A stretch of 64,000 nucleotides of DNA from positions 1 to 64,000 of the forward strand of contig JAUMZW010000008.1 in NCBI GenBank assembly GCA_030527925.1, given 5' to 3'. The stretch is from Streptococcus sp. Its GTDB lineage: Bacteria > Bacillota > Bacilli > Lactobacillales > Streptococcaceae. Positions 35,265-45,753 of the stretch are shown here, piece after piece (position 1 is the stretch's first letter; each line of letters opens with the position of its first letter). A model generated the notes under the pieces. The model did not search any database and was not told where the DNA came from. It worked only from the letters and a program-made list of their open reading frames with translations. The position numbers and the translations under genes were made by a program.

Positions 35265-37076
35265 CTATTCCACTGTTACTGCTTTTGCTAAATTACGCGG
35301 TTTATCAACGTCTAATCCTCTTTGTAAAGATGCATAATAAGCGATTAATTGCGTTGGGATAACCATTGCTATAGAGGTTAAGAATGGGTGAACCCTATTA
35401 ACGATAAAACTATCATCAGCTTTATCAAGTCCTTCCTCAACAATTGAGAGAACATTCGCACCACGAGCCACAACTTCTGATATATTTCCTCTTGTATGAG
35501 CTGCAACTGATTCTGCACCTGAGATTAAAGCAATTACCGGAGTTCCTTCCTCTATTAATGCAATAGTACCATGTTTTAATTCACCTGCTGCAAAACCTTC
35601 ACATTGGATGTAAGAAATTTCTTTTAACTTGAGCGCTGCCTCTAATGTCACATAGTAATCATTACCACGTCCAATATAGAATGCATTACGGGCTTTACCT
35701 AACAATTCTTCCACCTTTGTTGCGATAATTTCTTTTTCAGATAAAGTAGCTTCAATAGACTGAGCAACCAAAGATAACTCATGAACTATATCAAATCCAA
35801 TTGCATCAGCATTACCATTAGCTTGTCCAACTGCTTTAGATAAGAAAGCTAGAGCTGCGATTTGTGCAGTATAAGCTTTAGTAGATGCAACAGCAATCTC
35901 TGGACCTGCATGTAAAAGCATAGTATAAGTTGCTTCACGGGATAATGTTGAACCTGGAACATTAGTTACTGTCAAACTCGGTATTCCCATTTGGTTTGCT
36001 TTAACAAGCACTTGGCGACTATCAGCAGTCTCACCTGATTGTGTTAATAAGATAAATAAAGGTTTTTTACTTAAAAGAGGCATATGATAGGCCCATTCAG
36101 AAGCTACACCTAATTCAACTGGTGTATCTGTTAATTGCTCAAGCATCATTTTTGAGGCAAAACCTGCATTATAAGATGTTCCAGCTGCTAAAATATAGAT
36201 TCTATCTGCATCTTGGACAGCTTTTATAATATCAGCATCAATACTAACATTACCATTCTCATCAGTATAATTACTTATCAACTTACGCATTACAGTAGGT
36301 TGTTCATCGATTTCCTTTAGCATATAAAATGGATAAGTTCCTTTACCAATATCTGATAAGTCAAGCTCTGCAATATAGCTATTTCTCTCAATACTATCAC
36401 CTTCATAATTTTGAACAATAACAGAATCTTTCGTAACAATAACGAGTTCTTTATCATGAATTTCCATATATTCGTTTGTTTCACGAATCATTGCCATCGC
36501 ATCAGAACAAACCATATTGTATCCTTCACCTAATCCAATTAATAAAGGTGATTTATTTTTGGCCACATAAATTGTATCTGGCTCTTGTGTGTCCATCAAG
36601 GCAAAGGCATAAGAACCCTCAATAATTCCTAAAGCTTTTCTAAAAGCATCTAAAGTTGATAAACCTTCTTGAGCAAACTTTCCTACTAAATGAACTATGA
36701 TTTCAGTATCAGTTTGACTTTTAAAAACATCACCTGATAAATAAGTCTCTTTTAACTCAATATAATTTTCAATAACCCCATTATGAACCAATACAAATCT
36801 ATTATCTTCTGATACATGAGGATGTGCATTATCCTCTGTCGGTTTACCATGTGTTGCCCACCTAGTATGACCAATACCTACTGTACCTTCCACACGATTT
36901 CCTAATTTTTTTTCTAACTCAGCAATACGACCAACAGACTTTATCAATTGAGAGGTTTGATTTCCTCCAACAAAAATACCCGCTGAATCATAGCCTCTAT
37001 ACTCTAATTTTTCTAATCCTTGAATTAGGATATCTGTAGCATTATTATTTCCAACTACTCCAACAATTCCACACAT
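35265..37076 (-). CDS. glmS: Glutamine-fructose-6-phosphate aminotransferase (isomerizing)
   Basis: A 603-residue enzyme that makes glucosamine-6-phosphate, the entry to UDP-GlcNAc and cell wall. The N-terminal glutaminase starts MCGIVGVVG with the nucleophile Cys2 and has the GIGHTRWATHG loop (about 70-80). Two SIS domains follow, with AAGTSYNAG (about 296) and LTQSGETADSR (about 343), and the C-terminal DKPRNLAKAVTVE tail. The length is standard. No glmS ribozyme is seen upstream, in line with streptococci. It has its own promoter at 37144-37172. Confidence 0.97.
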   Translation of the reverse strand: MCGIVGVVGNNNATDILIQGLEKLEYRGYDSAGIFVGGNQTSQLIKSVGRIAELEKKLGNRVEGTVGIGHTRWATHGKPTEDNAHPHVSEDNRFVLVHNGVIENYIELKETYLSGDVFKSQTDTEIIVHLVGKFAQEGLSTLDAFRKALGIIEGSYAFALMDTQEPDTIYVAKNKSPLLIGLGEGYNMVCSDAMAMIRETNEYMEIHDKELVIVTKDSVIVQNYEGDSIERNSYIAELDLSDIGKGTYPFYMLKEIDEQPTVMRKLISNYTDENGNVSIDADIIKAVQDADRIYILAAGTSYNAGFASKMMLEQLTDTPVELGVASEWAYHMPLLSKKPLFILLTQSGETADSRQVLVKANQMGIPSLTVTNVPGSTLSREATYTMLLHAGPEIAVASTKAYTAQIAALAFLSKAVGQANGNADAIGFDIVHELSLVAQSIEATLSEKEIIATKVEELLGKARNAFYIGRGNDYYVTLEAALKLKEISYIQCEGFAAGELKHGTIALIEEGTPVIALISGAESVAAHTRGNISEVVARGANVLSIVEEGLDKADDSFIVNRVHPFLTSIAMVIPTQLIAYYASLQRGLDVDKPRNLAKAVTVE

Positions 37077-37143
37077 AATATTAATTTCCTTTTCAATCTA
37101 AATTGGTATATATCTTTTTATAGTCGTAAAACACGATAAAATC

Positions 37144-37172
37144 AGTATATAATCTTTGTATGTAATTGTCAA
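37144..37172 (-). promoter_or_regulatory. glmS promoter
   Basis: On the minus strand TTGACA (37167-37172) and TATACT (37144-37149) with a 17-base spacer, about 70 bases upstream of the ATG. Confidence 0.8.
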
Positions 37173-37248
37173 CTAAAAAATTGGTATAATTTATTTGTGT
37201 TTAAAAAAGGCATTAATCCATATATTATACCTCTAAAGATAAAGAAAA

Positions 37249-37274
37249 GCCCTTAGAAAGTAATTTCTAAGGGC
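37249..37274 (-). terminator. Terminator after the signal-peptidase gene
   Basis: GCCCTTAGAAA (37249-37259) pairs perfectly with TTTCTAAGGGC (37264-37274); on the minus strand a T-rich run follows. Confidence 0.8.
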
Positions 37275-37307
37275 GTTGTCTACAGTCTGAAAGGACATAA
37301 GGCCTAT

Positions 37308-37865
37308 TTATTCATTTTTTAAAAAACCAAATTTAGACAATGGGTAAATTTTAAAATTAATAACACCTCGAATTTGATTTTTAGCAATCAAACCAAATTT
37401 ACGACTATCTTTATTATTCTGTCTATTATCATTTAAAACCAGGTAATAGCCTTCTGGGATTTTAGTGTACTTTCCATTAGTAATAGACTCTACTGAAAAA
37501 TCTGACGTAAATGGCAATTGACTATCATTTCCTGTAGTATAGGTCATTTTTTCAGAATCTAAATAAGGTTCATCGTAAAATGAATTGTTAACATATAGAA
37601 TATCATCGACCATTTTAACATTTTCATCTTCGGTCCCAATGATACGACTGATGTAGTATACACCTTTTTCCTTATAGACAATAAAATCTTTTTTTTCTGG
37701 ATTTCTATTTTGGTCAACAACAACAACATCATTTGTTTGAAGGTAACTATTAGAAGCAGCTTGATGAACTTTAAAAGTTGAAAAAACAAAAATTCTTAAT
37801 AAAAAGAATACTAATATTGCTATAAAAACTAAAATAATATTTCTTATAAGATCACGTTTTACCAT
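37308..37865 (-). CDS. lepB: Divergent signal peptidase I (S26 family)
   Basis: A 185-residue protein with one N-terminal membrane anchor (about residues 8-28) and an outer S26 domain. Box E is kept as LNDNRQNNKDSRKFG near 143-157. The usual S-M-x-P catalytic-Ser motif is replaced by ASNSYLQTND (about 37-46), and the catalytic Lys of the K-R motif reads YYISRIIG (Ser-Arg, about 70-77). Similar signal peptidases sit beside pyk in other streptococci, so the change looks inherited rather than recent. Activity is uncertain: it may be a divergent enzyme or a helper of the SipA type. Confidence 0.8.
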   Translation of the reverse strand: MVKRDLIRNIILVFIAILVFFLLRIFVFSTFKVHQAASNSYLQTNDVVVVDQNRNPEKKDFIVYKEKGVYYISRIIGTEDENVKMVDDILYVNNSFYDEPYLDSEKMTYTTGNDSQLPFTSDFSVESITNGKYTKIPEGYYLVLNDNRQNNKDSRKFGLIAKNQIRGVINFKIYPLSKFGFLKNE

Positions 37866-37910
37866 TGTTTCTCCTGACTATAAGTAACATTATAACATTT
37901 TTCTAATTCT

Positions 37911-37943
37911 AAAAAAAGAGAGAACTTATGACATCGTTCTCTC
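37911..37943 (-). terminator. pyk terminator
   Basis: GAGAGAAC (37918-37925) pairs with GTTCTCTC (37936-37943), with seven T following on the minus strand. Confidence 0.75.
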
Positions 37944-37959
37944 AATTTACAATTATAAT

Positions 37960-39462
37960 TTATTTTACAGTACGGATGCGCATTGTATTTGTTCCACCAG
38001 TTCCAACTGGAACTCCAGCTACAATTACAATATTATCACCTGATTCAACTAAGCCTGACTCAAGAGCAGCTTTTTCTGCTACATCAAACATATCATCTGT
38101 TGAAGATGGCTTATCCATGACGATTGGAATAACACCCCAGTTAATCATTAATGATTTTTGAGTTTTTTCATCAAACGTTACCGCTAAGATATCAGCATCT
38201 GGACGATATTTAGAAATTAATCGAGCTGTATTACCTGATTCAGTAAGTGCTACAACAAGTTTAATATCCATAGAGTTTGTCGCATCTTTAACTGCAGAAG
38301 CAACAACTTCTGTTTTTGTAGAACGTGCAAATTTAGAAGAATCTACACGACCATATTCACTCAATAACGTTTGAGCGTTTTTATCAATAGTTGCCATTGT
38401 ACGAACTGATTCAACAGGGTATTTACCGTTAGCTGATTCACCTGAAAGCATTGTAGCATCTGTACCATCAATAACGGCATTAAATACATCAGAAACCTCT
38501 GAACGTGTTGCACGTGGTTTATCAGTCATAGTTTCTAACATATTGGTAGCTGTAATAACAGCTTTACCAGCAGCATTTACTTTAGTAATAATCATTTTTT
38601 GGTAAACTGGTACCATTTCAAATGGTACTTCAATCCCCATATCTCCACGGGCAATCATGATACCATCTGCTTCTTCGATGATTTCATCAATATTATCAAT
38701 ACCTTGTTGGTTTTCAATTTTAGCAAATAATTTGACATGACCATTTCCAGTTTCTTCACAAATCGCACGAACTTCTTGAACATCTTTTGCAGTACGTACA
38801 AATGAAATAGCAATAAAGTTAAGACCTTGTTCTAAACCAAAGCGAATATCTGCATTATCACGTTCTGCAAGTGCTGGGAAAGGAATTTTAGTGTAAGGGA
38901 TATTAACACCTTTTTGCTTAGCGATAATGCCATCATTTTCAACAGTTACTTCAAATTCACGTGTTGCTTCATCTTTACCAGTAACTGTCAATCCTAATTT
39001 ACCATCATCAACTAACACTTGTTTACCAATTTCAACATCATCAAAAATATCCAAACCACCAGCAACGTTTAAAGCAATTACTTCACGAGTTGATTGAATT
39101 CCTTGTTTTGTAGCAACACGGATTTTTTCACCTGTTTTGTATGAATATTCTTTTGCATCACCTTCAAATAATTCCGTACGGATTTCAGGACCTTTAGTAT
39201 CAAGTAAGAAACCAACTTTTTGTCCTGCAATCTCTTCAGCACGACGAACCGTCTTCATACGTTCACCTTGCTCTGAATGGTCACCATGTGAGAAATTGAA
39301 ACGGAAAACATTAGCTCCTTCTTTGATTAATTCTGCAATTTTTTGTGCAGATGCTTCAACATCGAGACTTTCAGCCCAATAACCATCTTCACCAAATTTT
39401 TTACCACCACGGAATTCCACTGCTGGACCAAGTGTTGCTACAATTTTTACGCGTTTATTCAT
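37960..39462 (-). CDS. pyk: Pyruvate kinase
   Basis: A 500-residue glycolytic enzyme converting phosphoenolpyruvate and ADP to pyruvate and ATP. Motifs include NKRVKIVATLGPA, the active-site MIARGDMGIEVP (Lys/Glu region, about 260-280), the ATNMLETM segment and the GESANGKYPVE loop. The full three-domain length of streptococcal pyruvate kinases is present. It is the second gene of the pfkA-pyk operon, about 40 bases after pfkA, with a terminator at its end. Confidence 0.97.
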   Translation of the reverse strand: MNKRVKIVATLGPAVEFRGGKKFGEDGYWAESLDVEASAQKIAELIKEGANVFRFNFSHGDHSEQGERMKTVRRAEEIAGQKVGFLLDTKGPEIRTELFEGDAKEYSYKTGEKIRVATKQGIQSTREVIALNVAGGLDIFDDVEIGKQVLVDDGKLGLTVTGKDEATREFEVTVENDGIIAKQKGVNIPYTKIPFPALAERDNADIRFGLEQGLNFIAISFVRTAKDVQEVRAICEETGNGHVKLFAKIENQQGIDNIDEIIEEADGIMIARGDMGIEVPFEMVPVYQKMIITKVNAAGKAVITATNMLETMTDKPRATRSEVSDVFNAVIDGTDATMLSGESANGKYPVESVRTMATIDKNAQTLLSEYGRVDSSKFARSTKTEVVASAVKDATNSMDIKLVVALTESGNTARLISKYRPDADILAVTFDEKTQKSLMINWGVIPIVMDKPSSTDDMFDVAEKAALESGLVESGDNIVIVAGVPVGTGGTNTMRIRTVK

Positions 39463-39501
39463 TCTTTAATGAACTCCTTCTAAATACTCTTCTAAACTAA
39501 A

Positions 39502-40539
<1,038 letters not shown>

Positions 40540-40550
40540 TTAACGTTCTT

Positions 40551-40559
40551 ATTATAGCA
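40551..40559 (-). promoter_or_regulatory. pfkA-pyk promoter (extended -10)
   Basis: On the minus strand TGCTATAAT (TATAAT at 40551-40556) lies about 36 bases before the ATG. The -35 region is weak, so the TGn element probably carries the promoter. Confidence 0.65.
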
Positions 40560-40595
40560 CATTAGTTTTTAAAATTCTTTGTTTTATAAGAAATT

Positions 40596-43500
40596 TTATC
40601 GAAAAACCGTTTTCACAACGTGTTTTGAGAGTTCCTCTTCTAATTCTATTGATTCAGAGACTTTATACTTTTGACTTGCAATAGTTTCTTTTGAGGACTG
40701 GTAATGAATGATAACTGGAATATTCCCTGGATATTTTTTTAAAATATCTGAAACATCATAATCTAATTCATGATTTTCTAACAAAATCCAAAATTTCTTT
40801 AATGATATTATTTCTAATTGTGTCAAAATCATTTGTAACTTATCATCTCTAGATTGGATTTTTCCTTTAATATAATAAAACTCTCCTTCTCTCAATAAGG
40901 ATTTTACTTTTTGGTACTCTGCTGGAAAAATTGTAACATCCAATTGATGATATGTATCTGAGACTGTTAAAAATGCCATTTGCTCACCTTTTGTTTTTGT
41001 TCTAATAACTTTAATGGAGTCTAATTGAACACATACAGTCTGAAGAACACCAGCATATAAGCTACTGATAGGTTGAAATGAATATTCAGAACTTTTTTGG
41101 ATTTCTCTTAACGGATGTGAGGATATACCTATACCTAATACTTCTTTTTCAAATTCGTATTTCTCTTTTTTTGTGTAATCTTCTGAGTTTAGCCAATGAT
41201 AGGCGTTCTCAGCAAATAAACTGCCTAACTCAGTTACAAAAATAAAAAGATTATCTAAATTTTGTACAACTTTTTTTCTATTTGGTTCAAACTCATCAAA
41301 AAGACCTGCATAAACCATTGGTAATATGAGTTCTTTTTTATGAAAATTTAAAGGAAGTTTCATTAGAAAATCCTCAATACTCGCATAAGGTTTATTCGTC
41401 ACTATCCAGTTAATTAGATCTCTTGGAATTCCTTTAATGTGAGATAAACCAAGATTTATTTTCTTACCGTTGACTGTATCTCTAGACTGAGCACTATTAA
41501 TCGAAAGTCTTGTGAGTGTAAATCCTAATGATATTGCGTCTTCAAGATATGAACCATTGGCATAATTAAACATGACCTCATAAAAGATATCACTATAATG
41601 TGTTTTAAAATAGGCTAGTTGAAAAGCTAATGCTGAATAGGCATAAGCATGACTTCGATTAAAACCGTAACCTGCGAATTTTACCATACGGGAAAAAATC
41701 AGCTTTGCAGAATCAATTTGGTGACCTTCTCTTACTGCCCCTTGTAAAAATTCATCTTCCATTTTAGTCATTTCAGAAAGATTCTTCTTAGACATGGCTC
41801 TACGAAGTAAATCTGCTCGACCTAGAGAAAAACCTGCATATATTTGAGCGATTTGCATAACCTGCTCTTGGTAGAGCATTATACCGTATGTATAGTCTAA
41901 AACAGAAGCAATTGATGGGTCGATGAGATCAATTTTTTCTTTACCATTTCTTCTATTTATAAAATTATCAATATAATCACTGGCACCTGGTCGATTTAAT
42001 GATGTAGTCGCTACAACATCTTCAAACTTCTTAGGTTTGACACGCTTAAGCAAACGGATCGCTCCAGGCTGTTCAAATTGGAAGATCCCTTTTGTATTTC
42101 CTGATGCAAATAATTCTAAGGTTTTCTTATCTTCCAAGTCAATTTCTGAAATGATAACTTTAATTCCTCTATCTTTCCATAATTTTTCTTGCATACGTTG
42201 AACCAAGGTTAAATTACGTAGACCCAGAAAATCCATTTTTAACAAGCCATTAGCTTCAACTGCCGAGGCATCATATTGAGTAACCATCATATCCTCACCT
42301 TGCTTCAAAGGGATATGATTTACCAGTTCATCCTCACTCATCACTACACCAGCAGCATGTATTGACGTTTGTCTTGGAAAGCCTTCAATACGTCTGGCAA
42401 TTTTATAGGCGGTCTGATATTCCATTTTGCTCTGAATCAGTTGTCTAAAGGAAGCATTGTTTTGATAAACTGTTACTAATGTGTCTTTAGGACCAATTTT
42501 TCGTGTAATCACATTTAATTCATACTCTGGTATCCCATATCGTTTCAAAACATCTCTAATTGCTTGCTTTGCTGCTAGAGTTGAAAAGGTAACAATTTGT
42601 GCAGAATGCATTGGACGATATTTTTGATTTACATAATGCAAAAATTCATTACGGTAAATATCTGGTAAATCAATATCAATATCAGGCATACTGTAACGTT
42701 CTTCATTTAAAAAGCGCTCAAAAATTAAATTATGTTTTACTGGATCAATCCCAGTAATATCAAGGGCATAAGCAACTAAGCTACCCGCTGCAGACCCTCG
42801 TCCCATTCCCATGTAATAACCTTGATTTCGACCAAATTTTAGTAAATCCCATACAATTAAAAAATAATCATCAAATCCCATCTTATGAATAACAGATAAT
42901 TCTCGCTCAAGTCGTATTTGATAGTGTTCATTCCAAAGATTCTTGGCTTTAAGCCCTGCTATTGTTAATTTTCGTAATTCTTCTACAGCTGGAACACTCG
43001 GATTAAAACGTGGGAGTTTAAAACTTGTATCAAATGTGTATGAAATATCATCAACTAAATTCTCTAAATTTAATAAAGCTTCTGGATAATTATTTTTAAA
43101 CAATTGAGCTACCTCTTGAGGTGCTTTTAAAACTTCATTAGGATTTGATTTCTCAACTTGTACTAACAGTTTATTTTCTTTTATCGCATGTAAGACTTGG
43201 AGGGTTTCAAAATCTTTATGATCCAAATACCTAACCGAATATAATGGTAAAACAGGTTTCTCAAATTCCATTCTAGGAGTTGAAGGATAAACTCCTATAT
43301 AGTAATCAAATGGAAGGTCAGGCACTTCCCCATTATAAGGAAGAATAGGAGTTATTCCTTCCATATAATCAGAAACTTGCTCAATAGTCAATCCGTTAGA
43401 AAAAGATAACGTGGATAACCTTAGTAAATTATGATATCCTCTCGTATTTTGAGCAATAAAATAAAGGTTTAAAACATCTTCTTTAACAGCTATTTGAAGA

Positions 43501-43691
43501 GATAAACCAAGAATTGGTTGCAACTCTTCCTTTTTAGAAAGTTGAATAAAGTGATAAGCTGCATATAGATTAGCATCCATAATTCCAACACTTCGATAAC
43601 CCAATTGCTTTGCAGATTCAACATAAGATTTTAATTCAACCAAACTATCTAAAAAAGAATATACTGTTTTAGTATCAAGCTGTGCAAACAT
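40596..43691 (-). CDS. dnaE: DNA polymerase III alpha subunit (DnaE type)
   Basis: A 1031-residue C-family polymerase lacking a proofreading domain. In Firmicutes it acts with PolC at the replication fork, extending primers on the lagging strand. The N-terminal PHP domain is followed by the palm with GRGSAAGSLVAY (about 300) and the catalytic MPDIDIDLPD (about 340), the KMDFLGLRNLT segment and TTSLNRPGASDYIDNF. A C-terminal OB fold (about 900-990) ends the chain. ATG 43691 is chosen for the GGGGGGAG site immediately upstream; an earlier start adds six residues. Confidence 0.95.
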   Translation of the reverse strand: MFAQLDTKTVYSFLDSLVELKSYVESAKQLGYRSVGIMDANLYAAYHFIQLSKKEELQPILGLSLQIAVKEDVLNLYFIAQNTRGYHNLLRLSTLSFSNGLTIEQVSDYMEGITPILPYNGEVPDLPFDYYIGVYPSTPRMEFEKPVLPLYSVRYLDHKDFETLQVLHAIKENKLLVQVEKSNPNEVLKAPQEVAQLFKNNYPEALLNLENLVDDISYTFDTSFKLPRFNPSVPAVEELRKLTIAGLKAKNLWNEHYQIRLERELSVIHKMGFDDYFLIVWDLLKFGRNQGYYMGMGRGSAAGSLVAYALDITGIDPVKHNLIFERFLNEERYSMPDIDIDLPDIYRNEFLHYVNQKYRPMHSAQIVTFSTLAAKQAIRDVLKRYGIPEYELNVITRKIGPKDTLVTVYQNNASFRQLIQSKMEYQTAYKIARRIEGFPRQTSIHAAGVVMSEDELVNHIPLKQGEDMMVTQYDASAVEANGLLKMDFLGLRNLTLVQRMQEKLWKDRGIKVIISEIDLEDKKTLELFASGNTKGIFQFEQPGAIRLLKRVKPKKFEDVVATTSLNRPGASDYIDNFINRRNGKEKIDLIDPSIASVLDYTYGIMLYQEQVMQIAQIYAGFSLGRADLLRRAMSKKNLSEMTKMEDEFLQGAVREGHQIDSAKLIFSRMVKFAGYGFNRSHAYAYSALAFQLAYFKTHYSDIFYEVMFNYANGSYLEDAISLGFTLTRLSINSAQSRDTVNGKKINLGLSHIKGIPRDLINWIVTNKPYASIEDFLMKLPLNFHKKELILPMVYAGLFDEFEPNRKKVVQNLDNLFIFVTELGSLFAENAYHWLNSEDYTKKEKYEFEKEVLGIGISSHPLREIQKSSEYSFQPISSLYAGVLQTVCVQLDSIKVIRTKTKGEQMAFLTVSDTYHQLDVTIFPAEYQKVKSLLREGEFYYIKGKIQSRDDKLQMILTQLEIISLKKFWILLENHELDYDVSDILKKYPGNIPVIIHYQSSKETIASQKYKVSESIELEEELSKHVVKTVFR

Positions 43692-43761
43692 ATGATTCTC
43701 CCCCCTCATCTACAACTATTATATCAAAATAAAATTTTTTAAAAAAAATACCAAATTATTA

Positions 43762-43803
43762 TTGACAATCTTTTTGAATCGTTGTATTATTTATATAGTA
43801 CAA
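43762..43803 (+). promoter_or_regulatory. Promoter and operator of the YtrA/ABC operon
   Basis: TTGACA (43762-43767) and TATTAT (43785-43790) lie 17 bases apart. A palindrome, TTGTA (43782-43786) with TACAA (43799-43803), covers the -10 box and is a natural site for autorepression by the GntR/YtrA protein encoded next. Confidence 0.7.
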
Positions 43804-43842
43804 AATAACATGATTTTATTATGTAAGAAAGGAGCTATGTTC

Positions 43843-44211
43843 ATGGCCTGGAAATTTGATGAAAAATCTCCATTATATTTGCAGATTGCTCACCACATAA
43901 AACTTCAAATTATCAGCAATGATATTCTAAGTGGGGAACAGTTACCCACTGTACGTGATTATGCTGAAATCGCTGGTGTCAATCCGAATACTATGCAACG
44001 TGCATTTACAGAATTAGAACGAGAGGGGATTGTTTACTCTCAAAGAACCTCTGGTCGCTTTGTAACAGATGATAAAAAACTCATCCAACAAAAAAGACAA
44101 GAGTTAGCACAACTAGAATTTAAAAATTTTATTGAAAATATTTCTAAAATAGGATTTAAGATTTCTGAAATTCCAACTATACTGGAAGATTATATAAAGG
44201 AGAATTACTAA
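43843..44211 (+). CDS. GntR family regulator, YtrA subfamily
   Basis: A 122-residue repressor with an N-terminal winged helix-turn-helix (YLQIAHHIKLQIIS, then LPTVRDYAEIAGVNPNT) and a short helical tail, the shape of the YtrA subfamily, which lacks a large ligand domain. ATG 43843 is chosen because GAAAGGAG at 43827-43834 is correctly spaced; an ATG six bases earlier is too close to it. Its stop overlaps the ABC gene start (TAATG). YtrA-type regulators usually repress their own ABC operon and respond to envelope stress or peptide antibiotics. Confidence 0.9.
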   Translation: MAWKFDEKSPLYLQIAHHIKLQIISNDILSGEQLPTVRDYAEIAGVNPNTMQRAFTELEREGIVYSQRTSGRFVTDDKKLIQQKRQELAQLEFKNFIENISKIGFKISEIPTILEDYIKENY

Positions 44212-44909
44212 TGGAACCACTACTACAACTACATCATCTTTCAAAATCGTACAAACATCATGAAGCCTTAAACGACATTACATTAAAAATCCCTTCAGGA
44301 AAAATTATCGGTCTCCTCGGGCCAAATGGAGCTGGTAAAACAACTCTAATTAAAATTCTCAATGGTTTATTAATGCCAACAAGTGGAGAAGTCATCATCG
44401 ATGGTTATCATCCTTCCATAGAAACAAAGAAAATTATATCCTACTTACCTGATACTACTTATCTTAATGAACATACAAAAATAAGTAATGCCTTAGATTT
44501 CTTTGAAGATTTCTATGAGGATTTCTCACGTAAAAAGGCGGAAGACCTATTATTCGATTTAGATATAGACCCTAACAGTCTAATGAAAAATCTTTCAAAA
44601 GGAAATAAAGAAAAAGTTCAACTTATTCTTGTCATGTGTCGTCAAGCAAAATTATATATTTTAGATGAACCGATTGGAGGAGTCGATCCTGCAGCTAGAG
44701 AATATATTTTAAAAACGATTATTTCTAACTATAGAGAAGACGCCACAGTCATTATCTCTACACATCTAATTAGTGATATTGAATCAATATTAGATGAAGC
44801 TATCTTTTTACAAAAAGGAGAAGTCGTTTTAAGTGGTGATATTGATGACTTAAGAGCAGAATATGGTCAGTCAATTAATAATATTTTTAAAGAAAAATTT
44901 AGATTTTAG
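44211..44909 (+). CDS. ABC transporter ATP-binding protein (YtrB-like)
   Basis: A 232-residue ATPase with Walker A GPNGAGKTT (about 35-43) and Walker B LYILDEPIGGVDP. The signature is LSKGNKEKVQL instead of LSGGQ, a common variant in YtrB/YxlF-type exporters. The start overlaps the regulator stop by one base. With the following permease it should form an exporter or bacteriocin/peptide resistance pump; the substrate is unknown. Confidence 0.9.
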   Translation: MEPLLQLHHLSKSYKHHEALNDITLKIPSGKIIGLLGPNGAGKTTLIKILNGLLMPTSGEVIIDGYHPSIETKKIISYLPDTTYLNEHTKISNALDFFEDFYEDFSRKKAEDLLFDLDIDPNSLMKNLSKGNKEKVQLILVMCRQAKLYILDEPIGGVDPAAREYILKTIISNYREDATVIISTHLISDIESILDEAIFLQKGEVVLSGDIDDLRAEYGQSINNIFKEKFRF

Positions 44910-44918
44910 GAGTTTAAC

Positions 44919-45689
44919 ATGTTTTCAAAATTATTAAAATATGAATTTCAATCAATTGGAAAATGGTATCTTTTAACAAACTTAGTCATGATTATTGCAT
45001 CGACACTTCTAGGTTTTGCCGTTAAACCTACTATAGAACAATATTCGCCATCATCTTATCCTTATGTTAGTAATGATCCTTATAGCTTATTTTTAGTAGT
45101 CATTACTCTCATTTTAATTGGACTTGTTTTCTTTTCAATATTTGCAACATTATTTATCATTGTAAGACGTTTTTACACAAATGTCTATGGTAAACAAGGA
45201 TACCTTACCCTAACACTTCCTGTTAGTAGCCATCAAATTATTTTCTCTAAACTACTTGCAGCTGTTATCTGTCAGATTTTTAATTATGCAATTATAGGAT
45301 TCTCTATTATCTTATTCTCGACTACAGCTCTAGGTCTTGGCAAGACTCTATCAGTTCTCCCTCAAGTTATAGAATTTTTAAAACTGGATCACTCCGATAT
45401 TCTTCTATATTTGTTCAGTGATCTTCTAGGATTATTCTCATCTGTTTTAGTTATCTATCTCGCTATTTCAATTGGACAACTTTTTTCTGATAGACGTGGT
45501 CTACTAGCTTTTGTATTCTATCTTCTTATTAATTTAGGGCTTTTTATTATTGGTTTAGTAATTAGTCATCAAATTGATGACAACTTTACTCAGTATTTGT
45601 TAGTTAGATTAATTGCCGCTATTGTCATTAGCATTATTTCCTACTTTGCCACTAATTACATCATGACTCATAAATTAAATATCCAATAA
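44919..45689 (+). CDS. ABC transporter permease
   Basis: A 256-residue membrane protein with six hydrophobic segments: about residues 20-37, 63-87, 105-135, 145-175, 185-210 and 220-245. It has no recognised motif beyond the FYTNVYGKQGYLTLTLPVS loop common in streptococcal ABC-2 permeases. It lies 9 bases after the ATPase gene and is the membrane partner in a YtrA-controlled three-gene operon. Confidence 0.85.
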   Translation: MFSKLLKYEFQSIGKWYLLTNLVMIIASTLLGFAVKPTIEQYSPSSYPYVSNDPYSLFLVVITLILIGLVFFSIFATLFIIVRRFYTNVYGKQGYLTLTLPVSSHQIIFSKLLAAVICQIFNYAIIGFSIILFSTTALGLGKTLSVLPQVIEFLKLDHSDILLYLFSDLLGLFSSVLVIYLAISIGQLFSDRRGLLAFVFYLLINLGLFIIGLVISHQIDDNFTQYLLVRLIAAIVISIISYFATNYIMTHKLNIQ

Positions 45690-45722
45690 TCAAATACTAA
45701 AATTACCTTTAAAAAACAATAC

Positions 45723-45751
45723 AAAAAAGCTAGAATAATCTAGCCATTTTT
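45723..45751. terminator. Bidirectional terminator between the ABC operon and trhO
   Basis: GCTAGA (45729-45734) pairs with TCTAGC (45739-45744); AAAAAA precedes and TTTTT follows, serving both convergent transcripts. Confidence 0.75.
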
Positions 45752-45753
45752 GA

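Noticed and set aside
37077..37300. glmS ribozyme upstream of glmS
   Set aside because: The leader between promoter and ATG is too short and no ribozyme core is seen.
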